A stretch of 64,000 bases of DNA from Leeuwenhoekiella nanhaiensis (GTDB taxonomy: Bacteria; Bacteroidota; Bacteroidia; Flavobacteriales; Flavobacteriaceae): assembly GCF_002744755.1 (NCBI RefSeq), contig NZ_KZ319287.1:372001-436000 (forward strand), given 5' to 3'. The notes beneath the pieces are model-generated. The model was given only the letters and a program-made list of their open reading frames with translations. It made no database searches and was not told the DNA's origin. Below are positions 7,656-17,132 of the stretch, in pieces (position 1 is the first letter of the stretch; every line of letters begins with the position of its first letter). The position numbers were made by a program, and so were the translations under genes.

Positions 7656-7964
7656 AATTGGACAGTTTGTGGTCTTATTTTCTATATAAAAAAAGCATTT
7701 ATTTTTAAATAAAACGCTACAAAACAACTAGTTGTGTGGTTTTGTGACGCTATATTTTCTATATGAATTTCTAGAGGTGTTGTGAGCGCACGTAATTTCT
7801 TGATTTTTGTGGTGTATGTGGATTCTTAACCTAATCCAATACAGATTTAGCATTTGATCCAAATGTAAAACAGCTCGTCGATATCGAAATAGTAGTACAA
7901 TTCGATATACATACGAAAACGTTTGCAGGAGGGTTTCGGCTAAAAGCCACTTAAAATTCATTTA
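7656..7964. other. Control region between the SusR-like gene and susC
   Basis: This 309-bp non-coding region holds an AT stem (TTTATTT-tt-AAATAAA, 7698-7713), a perfect 12-bp palindrome ACAACTAGTTGT (7724-7735), the palindrome CGATATCGA (7879-7887) and AAAACGTTTGC (7916-7926). The first may end the regulator transcript; the others are candidate protein-binding sites for the susC promoter. A strict flavobacterial -7 box (TAnnTTTG) was not found. TATATTTT just after 7750 is the closest match. Confidence 0.45.
7879..7926. promoter_or_regulatory. Candidate operator pair upstream of susC
   Basis: CGATATCGA (7879-7887) and AAAACGTTTGC with its AAACGTTT core (7916-7926) both recur upstream of the galactan PUL susC, in the opposite order and orientation. 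The AAACGTTT core resembles LacI-type operators. No LacI gene is in the window, so the factor would be encoded elsewhere. Confidence 0.4.
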
Positions 7965-10907
7965 ATGAACGAGAAATTTATGAGAGAATTATTCAAAAGC
8001 TTGAGGCTGCTATTTTTTATACTGCCTATGAGCTTTTTTGCTCAAAATGCGGTAACCGGTGTAGTTACTGAAGCTGCTACGGGTATGCCCATTCCCGGAG
8101 CTAACATTATTGTAAAGGGAACAAGCAATGGTTCTACAACAGATTTTGATGGTAATTATACTATCAATAATGTTAAAGAAGGAGATGTGTTATTATTTTC
8201 TTTTCTAGGTTTTCAAGAACAGCAAATTGCTTTTACCGGTCAGAATCAAATTAATGTAGCTCTAGAGGAAAGTCAGACGAGTCTTGATGCTGTAGTTGTA
8301 ATCGGTTACGGTACGGTAACAAAAAAGGATGCTACCGGTGCTGTTAATCAAGTATCTACCGAAGACTTTAACAAAGGTCAGGTCAATACTGCGGGTCAGC
8401 TGATCACCGGTAAAATTGCAGGTGTGACCGTAACTTCTGGCGGGGGAGCTCCCGGAGAAGGTCAAAACATAAACATACGCGGTATTGGTTCTATTTCGTT
8501 GAACAGCTCGCCGTTATATGTAGTTGATGGGATTCCGTTAGATAACAGCAATGTAGGTGGTTCACGCAACCCACTAGATTTTATCAACCCTGCAGATATC
8601 GAGACCATGACGGTGCTTAAAGATGCCTCATCTACAGCTATTTACGGTTCACGTGCAGCAAACGGGGTAATATTAATTACGACCAAAAAGGGTAAAGGAA
8701 ATGAATTTAAATTCAATTACTCAGGGTCTTCAACAGTCTATCGCCCTACCAATTATGTAGATGTGATGAATGGTGATGAGTTTAGAACACTTGTGAACAA
8801 TGTAGGCAATGCTGCCGCAATTTCCCGCTTGGGTAATGCCTCTACAGATTGGCAACGTCTAATTTACAATGAGGCGATGGGATCTGAGCATAACATAAGC
8901 AGTACAGGTAACATAGGCGGTTTTATGCCGGTGCGTGCCTCTGTAGGATATACTGATCAAGATGGTGTTTTAAGAGGGGATAACTTCTCTCGTACCACCG
9001 GTTCAGTAAGTTTAAGACCGAGTTTTATGGATGGCCACTTAAAGATGGAAATCAATGGTCGTGGTATGTATACCGAAAATACATTTGCCAACCGTGATGC
9101 TATTGGTGCTTCAGTAGATTATGACCCTACAAAAAGCGTTTACAGTGCAGATTCTCCATTTGCCAACTACAACGGATGGTACACTTATAATGCAGAAGCA
9201 GATCGTTTTATACAAAACAGCCTTTCCCCCACAAACCCAATTGCCCTGATCAATGAGAAAGATGATTCTGCTGAAGTAAGAAGATTTATTGGTAATGCAA
9301 AAGTTGACTATAAGCTGCACTTCTTTCCAGATCTTACTGCGACGGTAAATATAGGTTTAGATAAAACCAACAGTCACGGTCGTACCATTATTTCAGACCA
9401 GATGCCATCTTCTCAATTAGACTGGAATGGTGCCTACTCTAACTATATCAACAGCGCGACTAACAAGCTTTTTGATGCGTATTTGACGTATGATAAAGAC
9501 TTTGGGAAAAGCTCTATAAATGCGGTTGCAGGATATTCTTACCAAAGTTTTGAATATGATAATTACAGCTTTGACAGCGAGGCGCAAGAAGAGGGTAATG
9601 ATGCAGAATTTATAGATAAATGGCGCAGTACGTTACTTTCCTACTTTGGTCGTGCAAACTACAATTACGATGATCGTTATTTGTTAACAGCAACAATGCG
9701 TGCTGATGCTTCTTCAAAGTTGAACCCGGATGATCGTTGGGGCTATTTCCCATCTTTTGCTGTAGCGTGGAATATTAATAACGAAGACTTTTTCAATTCT
9801 GAAACTATTAACCAGCTGAAGTTACGCGTGGGTTATGGGGAGATCGCAAACGTAAACGGTCTGGGAGACTACTTGTTTTTAACTAAATATACCGGTAGCC
9901 GTTCTAATGCTAACTACCAGTTTGGCAATACCTATTATCAAACCTATCGTCCAGATGCGTACAATGAAGATTTGCGCTGGGAAGTAGGAAAGACATTAAA
10001 TGCCGGTATTGATTATGCGTTGTTTAATAACAGAGTAACCGGTTCTTTAAACGCTTATTTAAAGAAAACCGAAGACTTAATTAGTTTTGTAACGGTTGAC
10101 CCTTTTACCAATTTCTCTAATAAAATTGACAAGAATATTGGTGATATGGAAAATAAAGGGATCGAATTTGAATTGAATGTTACTCCGGTGCAATCCGAAA
10201 ATTTCACCTGGAGAATAGGGTACAACATTGCGTATAATGATAATGAGATCACAAACCTTCCTGATCAAGTGGAACAAGGAGGAATATCTGGAGGTACCGG
10301 TAACACCGTTCAATTGCATAAAGAAGGCTATAGCCCTTTTTCATACTATGTATACAAGCAGGTTTACGACGCAAACGGCAGACCAATAGAAGGTGCTTTT
10401 GTAGATCGCAATGGTGACAACCAGATCAATGATGATGACCGTTACTTATATAAAGATCCGTTTGCAGATGTTACAATGGGGTTAAATACCAACCTAAACT
10501 ATAAACAATGGGATCTTGCTATTGTTTCTCGCGCGAGTTTAGGCAACTATGCATACAACAATATGGCTTCAAGCAGATCTTATGAAGTGCGTGCAACCGA
10601 AAACAGCATTCTTACCAATTTGCACAGGTCGTATTACGATACCGGTTTTCAATCTATAACCGAAGCTAGCCTTCAAAGTGATTATTATGTGCAGGATGCG
10701 TCTTTCTTCAAGTTAGATAATATCACACTAGGCTACACATTTGGTGAGATCTTTGAAGATTCAGATTTAAGAGTTTATGGTTCTGCTCAAAATGTTTTGA
10801 CCATTACAGACTACGACGGTCTTGACCCGGAGATTAGCGGGGGTATTGATAATAACTTTTATCCCAGACCTAGAATTTACACGTTTGGCGTTAATCTAAA
10901 CTTCTAA
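7965..10907 (+). CDS. susC: SusC-like TonB-dependent outer-membrane transporter (alpha-glucan)
   Basis: This 980-residue protein has a signal peptide ending near FFAQ. A carboxypeptidase-regulatory-like domain follows (about 26-105: VTGVVTEAATGMPIPGANI to DFDGNYTI), then a plug starting near VVVIGYGT with the Ser/Gly-rich SIYGSRAANGVI-type motif (here STAIYGSRAANGVILITTKKG, about residues 222-242), then a long beta-barrel ending in aromatic FGVNLNF. The length is normal for SusC. It imports oligosaccharides across the outer membrane with its SusD lid and TonB energy. Four bases separate its stop from the SusD start. Substrate assignment to maltodextrins comes from the GH13/GH31 genes downstream and the SusR-like gene upstream. 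Confidence 0.92.
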   Translation: MNEKFMRELFKSLRLLFFILPMSFFAQNAVTGVVTEAATGMPIPGANIIVKGTSNGSTTDFDGNYTINNVKEGDVLLFSFLGFQEQQIAFTGQNQINVALEESQTSLDAVVVIGYGTVTKKDATGAVNQVSTEDFNKGQVNTAGQLITGKIAGVTVTSGGGAPGEGQNINIRGIGSISLNSSPLYVVDGIPLDNSNVGGSRNPLDFINPADIETMTVLKDASSTAIYGSRAANGVILITTKKGKGNEFKFNYSGSSTVYRPTNYVDVMNGDEFRTLVNNVGNAAAISRLGNASTDWQRLIYNEAMGSEHNISSTGNIGGFMPVRASVGYTDQDGVLRGDNFSRTTGSVSLRPSFMDGHLKMEINGRGMYTENTFANRDAIGASVDYDPTKSVYSADSPFANYNGWYTYNAEADRFIQNSLSPTNPIALINEKDDSAEVRRFIGNAKVDYKLHFFPDLTATVNIGLDKTNSHGRTIISDQMPSSQLDWNGAYSNYINSATNKLFDAYLTYDKDFGKSSINAVAGYSYQSFEYDNYSFDSEAQEEGNDAEFIDKWRSTLLSYFGRANYNYDDRYLLTATMRADASSKLNPDDRWGYFPSFAVAWNINNEDFFNSETINQLKLRVGYGEIANVNGLGDYLFLTKYTGSRSNANYQFGNTYYQTYRPDAYNEDLRWEVGKTLNAGIDYALFNNRVTGSLNAYLKKTEDLISFVTVDPFTNFSNKIDKNIGDMENKGIEFELNVTPVQSENFTWRIGYNIAYNDNEITNLPDQVEQGGISGGTGNTVQLHKEGYSPFSYYVYKQVYDANGRPIEGAFVDRNGDNQINDDDRYLYKDPFADVTMGLNTNLNYKQWDLAIVSRASLGNYAYNNMASSRSYEVRATENSILTNLHRSYYDTGFQSITEASLQSDYYVQDASFFKLDNITLGYTFGEIFEDSDLRVYGSAQNVLTITDYDGLDPEISGGIDNNFYPRPRIYTFGVNLNF

Positions 10908-10911
10908 AAAA

Positions 10912-12540
10912 ATGATGAAAATGAATTATATAAAAAAATTAATCCTGATCGTCCCTACGTTACTCATTGTATCGTGTACAGATGATTTAGATCAGACGCC
11001 TATTGATCCGGACAGTTTTACAGAAACTAATGTTTTTGCTACTGCAGATGAGGCCAAAGGCGCACTTGCAAAACTTTATGCGAGTTTAGCGTTAACCGGT
11101 CAGCAAGGTCCTGCAGGTCAGGCTGATATTACGGGTATTGATGAAGGTACTTCTCAATATTCACGCTTGTTATTCAGTTTAAATGAATTGACTACAGACA
11201 ACGCTGTGGTAGGTTGGGGAGACCCGGGTTTGCCTAATTTGCACGCGATGAACTGGGGCGCAGGTAATGATTTTACTACCGGTATGTATTACCGTCTTGC
11301 GCAAGAAGTTTCGTTTGCAAACTCTTTTATTGAGAATGCAGCAGCTTTAAATGACAATGCAGAGGTTGAAGCTTTTATTGCTGAAGCGCGTTTTCTTAGA
11401 GCTTTTGCTTACTTCAATTTGTTAGACCTTTACGGTAATGTTCCCTTAGTGACGGTGATTTCTACAGAGTTGCCGGAGCAAAGTTCAAGAGCAGACATCT
11501 TTAATTTTGTGGAGTCTGAATTGTTAGAAATTTCAGATGTGCTTAAAGAAAGCGGTGCTAATGAATATGGTCGTGTAGATCGCGTTGCAGCCTGGGCACT
11601 ACTTTCTAAGTTGTATTTAAATGCAGAAGTGTGGGCAGGAGAAGACCACTATACTGATGCGATCACCTATGCAAAACTAGCGATCAATTCTAGCTACAGC
11701 ATCAATACGAATGATACCAACGGAAACGGTTCTGCTTATGACGAACTTTTCTTAGCTGATAACAACTCTAACGGAGCTCAAAATGAATTTATTTTCGCTC
11801 TTAATTTTGATGGAAATAATTCTAGAACCTACGGAGGAACAACATTCTTAGTACACGCTGCGATAGGTGGTTCTATGGATGCTTTTAACTTTGGGGTAAA
11901 TGGTGGATGGAGTGGTTTACGTACCACCAAAGCACTAGTAAATAAGTTTGATTATTCAGTTACTACTACAGATGCAGATGGTAATCCTACCGAATGGGCA
12001 GACGCACGTGCGATGTTTTACACAGACGAGCAAAACTTAGAGATCAATACCATCTCAAACACTTTTACCGATGGATATGCGATCACTAAATTTAAAAATA
12101 TAGATTCTCAGGGTGCTGCGGGTAGCGATGCCGGTGGAGACTTTGTAGATACAGATTTACCTTTAATTCGTGTTGCAGAGATCTATCTTACCTATGCAGA
12201 AGCAGTACTACGAGGCGGTTCTGGAGGTGATCTCAGCACTGCTACCGGTTATGTAAATGAATTAAGAGCACGAGCTTTTGGTTCTACTGCAGGAAATATA
12301 GCTTCCGGAGATCTTTCGCTAGACTTCATTCTAGACGAGCGTGCCCGCGAACTTTATTGGGAAGGGCAACGCAGAACAGATCTTGTTCGTTATAACGACT
12401 TCACCACAGGAAATTACCTATGGCCTTTTAAAGGAGGTTCAAAATCAGGAACTGCGGTTGATGATTTTAGAAAATTATTTCCATTACCTAGTAACATCAT
12501 TTTGATTAATCCTAACCTGACCCAGAATACAGGCTATTAA
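10912..12540 (+). CDS. susD: SusD-like starch-binding lipoprotein
   Basis: This 542-residue lipoprotein has the lipobox LLIVSC with lipidated C22, followed by TDDLDQ, an acidic export signal. The SusD TPR-like fold is recognisable: AEARFLRAFAYFNLLDLYGNVPL (about 155-178) in the first half, and VAEIYLTYAEAVLRGG, GYVNELRARAFG and ERARELYWEGQRRTDLVRY in the C-terminal half, all SusD/RagB hallmarks. It forms the hinged lid over SusC and binds alpha-glucan at the cell surface. It is the second gene of the operon, with 16 bp to the SusE gene. The start could also be the ATG three codons later (MNYIKK), with no effect on the mature protein. Confidence 0.92.
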   Translation: MMKMNYIKKLILIVPTLLIVSCTDDLDQTPIDPDSFTETNVFATADEAKGALAKLYASLALTGQQGPAGQADITGIDEGTSQYSRLLFSLNELTTDNAVVGWGDPGLPNLHAMNWGAGNDFTTGMYYRLAQEVSFANSFIENAAALNDNAEVEAFIAEARFLRAFAYFNLLDLYGNVPLVTVISTELPEQSSRADIFNFVESELLEISDVLKESGANEYGRVDRVAAWALLSKLYLNAEVWAGEDHYTDAITYAKLAINSSYSINTNDTNGNGSAYDELFLADNNSNGAQNEFIFALNFDGNNSRTYGGTTFLVHAAIGGSMDAFNFGVNGGWSGLRTTKALVNKFDYSVTTTDADGNPTEWADARAMFYTDEQNLEINTISNTFTDGYAITKFKNIDSQGAAGSDAGGDFVDTDLPLIRVAEIYLTYAEAVLRGGSGGDLSTATGYVNELRARAFGSTAGNIASGDLSLDFILDERARELYWEGQRRTDLVRYNDFTTGNYLWPFKGGSKSGTAVDDFRKLFPLPSNIILINPNLTQNTGY

Positions 12541-12556
12541 TAAAACATCTAACACA

Positions 12557-13702
12557 ATGAAAAAAATAACTTTTATATTCATCGCGTTTATCGCACTAGT
12601 AAACTTCACAGCCTGTTCAGACGATGATGGCTTTACATTTACTGCAATACCTGATCCTGATGGAGTGTTTTTTACAAACGCTACGTTAGAGACTTACAAT
12701 TTGACAGCTTCAAATTCTGATAACCTTGCAGAACGTTTCGTATGGAATGAAGTTGACTTTGATGTACAAACACCTGTAAATTATGAGGTTCAGGGTTCGG
12801 CTTCAGAATCTTTTGAGACGTATTCTGTTCTAGGAGATGTTACTACAACCAATCTTGCAGTAACTGTAGGAAATATGTTATCTCTTGCCAAAGAAGCAGG
12901 TTTAGATAATGATCCAACTACAGCAGAGCCAAACACAGGTATGATCTACTTTAAAATACGTGCTTACGTAGGTGCAGGAGCTGCTAACGTAGTAGAGCAA
13001 TATTCAGATGCTTTGGCAATTTCTGTTACGCTACCTGAGGCAGCAGAAGAAGAAGAAGAGCTTGATTTACCTAAGCTTTTTGTGGTTGGTAACTTCCTAA
13101 ATTCGGGCGGGTATGGTTCAGACTGGACTCCTGCTGATGCAGTACCACTAGCGGCTTCTGCAGATGGTAATACAGATTATGAAGGGTTTGTAAATATCAA
13201 CTCGGCCGCTCCAGAATATAAATTCTTACCTACTAACGAAAGTTTTGATGGTGATTATGGAGACACTGGCGATAATAATGGTGATTTCTCAGGGACTATT
13301 GAGCAAGAAGGTGAGGTAAATGCAGGTACTCCTGACGGAACCGGCGGTTATTTCTTAGTAAGCGTAGATACAGAAGCCTTGACGTATAACCTTACTAAAA
13401 CGAGCTGGGGAGTAATAGGTAATGCAACTCCTACAGGATGGGATAGTGATACCGATATGGTTTATGATGCTGCTGCAAAAACTTGGAGTGTGACGCTTGA
13501 TCTTACTGAGCAAGAAGCTCCAAACAATGGTATCAAATTCAGAGCAAATGATGCTTGGGATTTAAACATTGGTGATACTGGTGCAGACGGCAGTGCTGAG
13601 TTTAATGGGGAGAACATAGGTATTCCTGAAGATGGGAATTATACCATCACCTTAGATCTTAGCAACCCAAGACAATACAAGTACTCTATATCTAAAAATT
13701 AA
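12557..13702 (+). CDS. susE: SusE-like surface glycan-binding lipoprotein
   Basis: This 381-residue lipoprotein has the lipobox NFTAC with C20 followed by SDDDG. Residues about 22-155 match the SusE N-terminal domain (FVWNEVDFDVQTPVNYEVQ and VTVGNMLSLAKEAGLDND). Two beta-sandwich modules follow: LFVVGNFLNSGGYGSDWTP (about 175-270) and GVIGNATPTGWDSDTDMVY (about 280-381). Both have the exposed-tryptophan GW/DW pattern of starch-binding SusE/SusF domains. It probably retains starch or maltodextrin at the surface. No separate SusF gene is present. A perfect stem-loop terminator follows 2 bp after the stop, which may reduce expression of the hydrolase genes below. Confidence 0.85.
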   Translation: MKKITFIFIAFIALVNFTACSDDDGFTFTAIPDPDGVFFTNATLETYNLTASNSDNLAERFVWNEVDFDVQTPVNYEVQGSASESFETYSVLGDVTTTNLAVTVGNMLSLAKEAGLDNDPTTAEPNTGMIYFKIRAYVGAGAANVVEQYSDALAISVTLPEAAEEEEELDLPKLFVVGNFLNSGGYGSDWTPADAVPLAASADGNTDYEGFVNINSAAPEYKFLPTNESFDGDYGDTGDNNGDFSGTIEQEGEVNAGTPDGTGGYFLVSVDTEALTYNLTKTSWGVIGNATPTGWDSDTDMVYDAAAKTWSVTLDLTEQEAPNNGIKFRANDAWDLNIGDTGADGSAEFNGENIGIPEDGNYTITLDLSNPRQYKYSISKN

Positions 13703-13704
13703 TA

Positions 13705-13732
13705 AAAAGGCTGCCCTGCGCAGCCTTTTCTA
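13705..13732 (+). terminator. Intra-operon terminator or attenuator after susE
   Basis: AAAAGGCTGC (13705-13714) and GCAGCCTTTT (13720-13729) form a perfect 10-bp stem with a 5-nt loop. It ends in a T4 run and lies between susE and the first GH13 gene, which starts only 15 bp later. It could step down the enzyme genes relative to susCDE. Confidence 0.75.
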
Positions 13733-13744
13733 AACTTATATTAT

Positions 13745-15187
13745 ATGATACAGAAATTTATTAGAAATCCTTTTTTCTATCTTTTTGTACTCTTATTCAT
13801 TGCGAGCTGCTCGTCTGATGATACGACTACAGAAACCGGTGGAGAAGAAGGCGAGGGCACAGATCCTATCGCATATTCGGCATTAGATTTACGCAATTAC
13901 GACAATGGAGACAGGGTAATGATGCAGGCTTTTTATTGGGATGTAGAACCGCGTTTTGAGTGGTGGAATACATTATCCGGTAAAGTTGCCGGTTGGAGTG
14001 AAGCGGGTATCAACCGCATCTGGCTGCCGCCGGCAAGTAAGGGCCAATCTGGCGGATACTCTATGGGGTATGATGTTTCAGATTATTTTGACTTCGGAAA
14101 CTTTGAGCAACACGGTACGGTGGCGACACGCTTTGGTACGCGTGCAGATCTTGAAAATCTTATTGCAACGGCTCACGATAATGATCTGGAAGTGATCGCA
14201 GATATTGTGTTAAATCACAACTCAGGTGGTGGCTTAGAGTACAACCCCTATCGCGGTTATGATACCTATAGCCTTTTTGATGAAACCCACGGGAATGCTT
14301 CAGGAATGTTCAATAGAAACTATGAAGATTTTTACCCTAACAGTGTGAGTAATTACGATCCGGGTAGTTTGTTTTACGCAGAGACCAATCTGGATCACCA
14401 CAGAGAGCGTGTTCAAAACTGGTTGTGGAAAGATGAGAATTCCGTAGCAAAATATTACAAGAATGTGATGGGTTTTGATGGTTGGAGATTCGATTACGTT
14501 TTAGGGTTTGAGTCTTTTGTGATTAAAGATTTTCTGGCAGAAGTAGGTGGTTTTTCAGTTAGTGAATTATGGGATGGCGATCCAGATCTAATTCGCGCTC
14601 ATATTGAAGCTACCGGTAGTGGAGCATTTGATTTTGCTGCTTTTTACAGAATGGAGCAAGCATTTGATCGCTATAGTGACTTGACTTATTTGACCAGAGA
14701 TCAGGTTTGGCAATCTCACCCGGATAAAGCAGTGACGTTTACTGCAAACCACGATACAGAGAAAGATGGTAACATAGATAATTATATCGAGTATGCTAAC
14801 AAGCTTAAAGCGTATGCTTTTATAATGACGCACCCTGGTTATCCTACCGTTTTTTACAAAGATTATGAGAATGAAGAGTTTCAGGCGCAGCTTAACAAGT
14901 TGATCTTGATTCACAATTCATTAGCTACCGGTGATCTTGAGGTGTTGTATGCAGATGAAGATGAGTATATCGCAAAGCGAAAAGGTGCCGGTAACAATCC
15001 TGGTCTTATCATTTACATCACCACAAACAGCAGTATTAAAAGACGCAGTATAGCTACGGGGTGGAATGATAGTATGTTGATGGATTATTCTGAAAATTCT
15101 ACCTATACTACAATGACAGATGCAGAAGGAAGCGCGCAGCTAGAAGCACCTGCAAACGGTTATGCAGTATGGTCTGTAATGCAATAA
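13745..15187 (+). CDS. GH13 alpha-amylase lipoprotein
   Basis: This 480-residue lipoprotein has the lipobox LFIASC with C22, followed by SSDDTTTETGGEEGEG, a flexible acidic linker suited to a surface enzyme. The GH13 (beta/alpha)8 barrel runs from about 55 to 400. Conserved regions are visible: ADIVLNHN (region I, about 152-159), GWRFD with nucleophile D250, SELWD with acid/base E274, and TANHDTE with D337 as the third carboxylate. A short C-terminal beta domain ends the protein. It hydrolyses internal alpha-1,4 bonds of starch at the cell surface, the job of SusG in Bacteroides. The subfamily was not assigned. It is followed by another hairpin terminator at 15220-15258. Confidence 0.88.
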   Translation: MIQKFIRNPFFYLFVLLFIASCSSDDTTTETGGEEGEGTDPIAYSALDLRNYDNGDRVMMQAFYWDVEPRFEWWNTLSGKVAGWSEAGINRIWLPPASKGQSGGYSMGYDVSDYFDFGNFEQHGTVATRFGTRADLENLIATAHDNDLEVIADIVLNHNSGGGLEYNPYRGYDTYSLFDETHGNASGMFNRNYEDFYPNSVSNYDPGSLFYAETNLDHHRERVQNWLWKDENSVAKYYKNVMGFDGWRFDYVLGFESFVIKDFLAEVGGFSVSELWDGDPDLIRAHIEATGSGAFDFAAFYRMEQAFDRYSDLTYLTRDQVWQSHPDKAVTFTANHDTEKDGNIDNYIEYANKLKAYAFIMTHPGYPTVFYKDYENEEFQAQLNKLILIHNSLATGDLEVLYADEDEYIAKRKGAGNNPGLIIYITTNSSIKRRSIATGWNDSMLMDYSENSTYTTMTDAEGSAQLEAPANGYAVWSVMQ

Positions 15188-15219
15188 ACGAGCATTTATT
15201 TTTTTTGAACTAGACTAAT

Positions 15220-15258
15220 AAACAGCCGAAGCATTCTCATTGAATTTTCGGCTGTTTT
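15220..15258 (+). terminator. Terminator hairpin between the two GH13 genes
   Basis: AAACAGCCGAA (15220-15230) and TTCGGCTGTTT (15247-15257) form a perfect 11-bp stem with a 16-nt loop and a short T run. It lies 14 bp before the next gene, the second hairpin of this kind inside the operon. Confidence 0.65.
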
Positions 15259-15271
15259 AATATCCCTTACT

Positions 15272-17122
15272 ATGATCAAAACGATTAAGAATTTGTTCCT
15301 TTTAGCTTGTTTCTGTCTTTTAGGTTTCAGCGGAAATGCACAGCTCAAAAAAGTAGAGCCGCCGTATTGGTGGGCAGGTATGGAAAAATCTGAGATACAA
15401 ATCCTTTTCTACGGAAAAGATATTGCAGATTACAAAGTGTCTTTGCAAGAAGATGTGCCTATAACAGGCATTCGCAAGACTGAGAATCCCAACTATCTTT
15501 TTGTAAGTATTGAAACAGCACAAGCTTCAGCAGGAATTTTACATTTTGATTTCAGTAAAAAAGGAAAGGTCAAGTTTACCAGAGATTATGAGCTAAAGGA
15601 GCGAACTGCAGATTCAAAGAATCGTGAAGGATATGATAGTAGCGACGTGATGTATTTGTTGATGCCCGATCGTTTTGCCAACGGAAACCCCGATAATGAT
15701 TCAGTTGATGGCTTAACTGATACCTACAATCGAGAAAAAAACGGTGGCAGACACGGCGGGGATATTAAAGGGATTGTAGATCATCTGGATTACCTCGAGG
15801 AGTTAGGAGTAACTACACTTTGGAGTACACCGCTTTTAGAGGACAATGACCCCGGATATTCATATCATACCTATGCGCAAAGTGATGTGTATAAGATTGA
15901 CCCGCGCTATGGTTCTAATGAAGATTATAAAAATCTAGCTTCAGAATTGCACAAACGTGATATGAAATTGGTGATGGATTATGTGACCAATCATTGGGGT
16001 GCAGAGCATTGGATGGTAAAAGACCTGCCTACGTATGACTTTATCAACCAATTTCCCGGTTATGCTCAGTCTAATTATAGAATGGAAACGCAGTTTGATC
16101 CGCACGCGGCACACCGCGATCATCACTATTGTGCAGACGGTTGGTTTGTAAAAACAATGCCAGATCTCAATCAGAAAAACCCATTGGTGCTCAATTATCT
16201 GATTCAGAATGCTATCTGGTGGATCGAGTATGCAGATCTTGATGGGTTGCGCGTAGATACCTACAGTTATAATGATAAAGAAGGCATCTCAAAATGGACA
16301 AAAGCCATTATGGATGAGTACCCCAATTTTAATATTGTAGGTGAAGTTTGGTTGCACGATCAAGCACAGATCGCTTATTGGCAAAAAGATAGTAAGATAG
16401 GAGCGATTCAAAATTATAATACTTATTTACCGTCGGTGATGGATTTTACCTTGCACGACGGCCTGACTTCTATGTTTTCTGAGAAAGGAGGCTGGGACAC
16501 CGGGATGAAGAAAGCGTACAACAATTTTGTAAATGATTTTTTATATCCGGATACCAATAATCTTCTCGTCTTTTTAGAGAATCACGATACCGGCAGGTTT
16601 AACGAGATCTACGATCAGGATATCAATGCCTATAAATTAGGACTTACCCTTATTGCTACAACGCGTGGTATTCCGCAACTTTATTATGGTTCAGAAATTG
16701 GGATGCGCGGCGATAAGGCAAAAGGTGATGGCGATATACGCAGAGACTTTCCCGGAGGTTGGGAAGGTGACGCGCTAAATGCCTTTAAAGCTTCGGTAAG
16801 AACGGAGCAACAAAATCAATTTTACGACTTCACTCAAAAGTTACTCAACTGGAGAAAATCAGCAAAGGCGATCCACTCCGGAATCCTAACGCAGTACATT
16901 CCAGAAAATAATGTTTACGTTTTCTTCAGAAGCCTAAACGATGCTCAAGTTATGGTGGTGCTCAATAATAATGATGAAGTGCAAACGCTTGATCTTTCTC
17001 GTTTTTCAGAAAGTATAAAATCAAGTACTGCAGGTGTAGAAGTGCTGAGCGGGAAACAAATTGCATTAAAACAAACGCTTACAGTACCTGCTAAAACCCC
17101 AATGATAATAGAATTAAATTAG
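15272..17122 (+). CDS. GH13 neopullulanase/cyclomaltodextrinase-type enzyme (SusA-like)
   Basis: This 616-residue protein has a signal peptide ending near GNAQ, so it is probably periplasmic. An N-terminal beta-sandwich (about 25-110, VEPPYWWAGMEKSEIQILFYG) matches the cyclomaltodextrinase N-domain. The GH13 core shows MPDRFANGNP (about 131-140), DYVTNHWG (region I), GLRVD with nucleophile D329, GEVW with E358, and ENHDTGR with D439. It cleaves maltodextrins or pullulan fragments after import, as SusA does. The start, 150 bp from the window's GH13 amylase stop region, has a hairpin just upstream. It is followed by the GH31 gene after 10 bp. The exact specificity cannot be read from the sequence. 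Confidence 0.87.
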   Translation: MIKTIKNLFLLACFCLLGFSGNAQLKKVEPPYWWAGMEKSEIQILFYGKDIADYKVSLQEDVPITGIRKTENPNYLFVSIETAQASAGILHFDFSKKGKVKFTRDYELKERTADSKNREGYDSSDVMYLLMPDRFANGNPDNDSVDGLTDTYNREKNGGRHGGDIKGIVDHLDYLEELGVTTLWSTPLLEDNDPGYSYHTYAQSDVYKIDPRYGSNEDYKNLASELHKRDMKLVMDYVTNHWGAEHWMVKDLPTYDFINQFPGYAQSNYRMETQFDPHAAHRDHHYCADGWFVKTMPDLNQKNPLVLNYLIQNAIWWIEYADLDGLRVDTYSYNDKEGISKWTKAIMDEYPNFNIVGEVWLHDQAQIAYWQKDSKIGAIQNYNTYLPSVMDFTLHDGLTSMFSEKGGWDTGMKKAYNNFVNDFLYPDTNNLLVFLENHDTGRFNEIYDQDINAYKLGLTLIATTRGIPQLYYGSEIGMRGDKAKGDGDIRRDFPGGWEGDALNAFKASVRTEQQNQFYDFTQKLLNWRKSAKAIHSGILTQYIPENNVYVFFRSLNDAQVMVVLNNNDEVQTLDLSRFSESIKSSTAGVEVLSGKQIALKQTLTVPAKTPMIIELN

Positions 17123-17132
17123 AATAATAACA

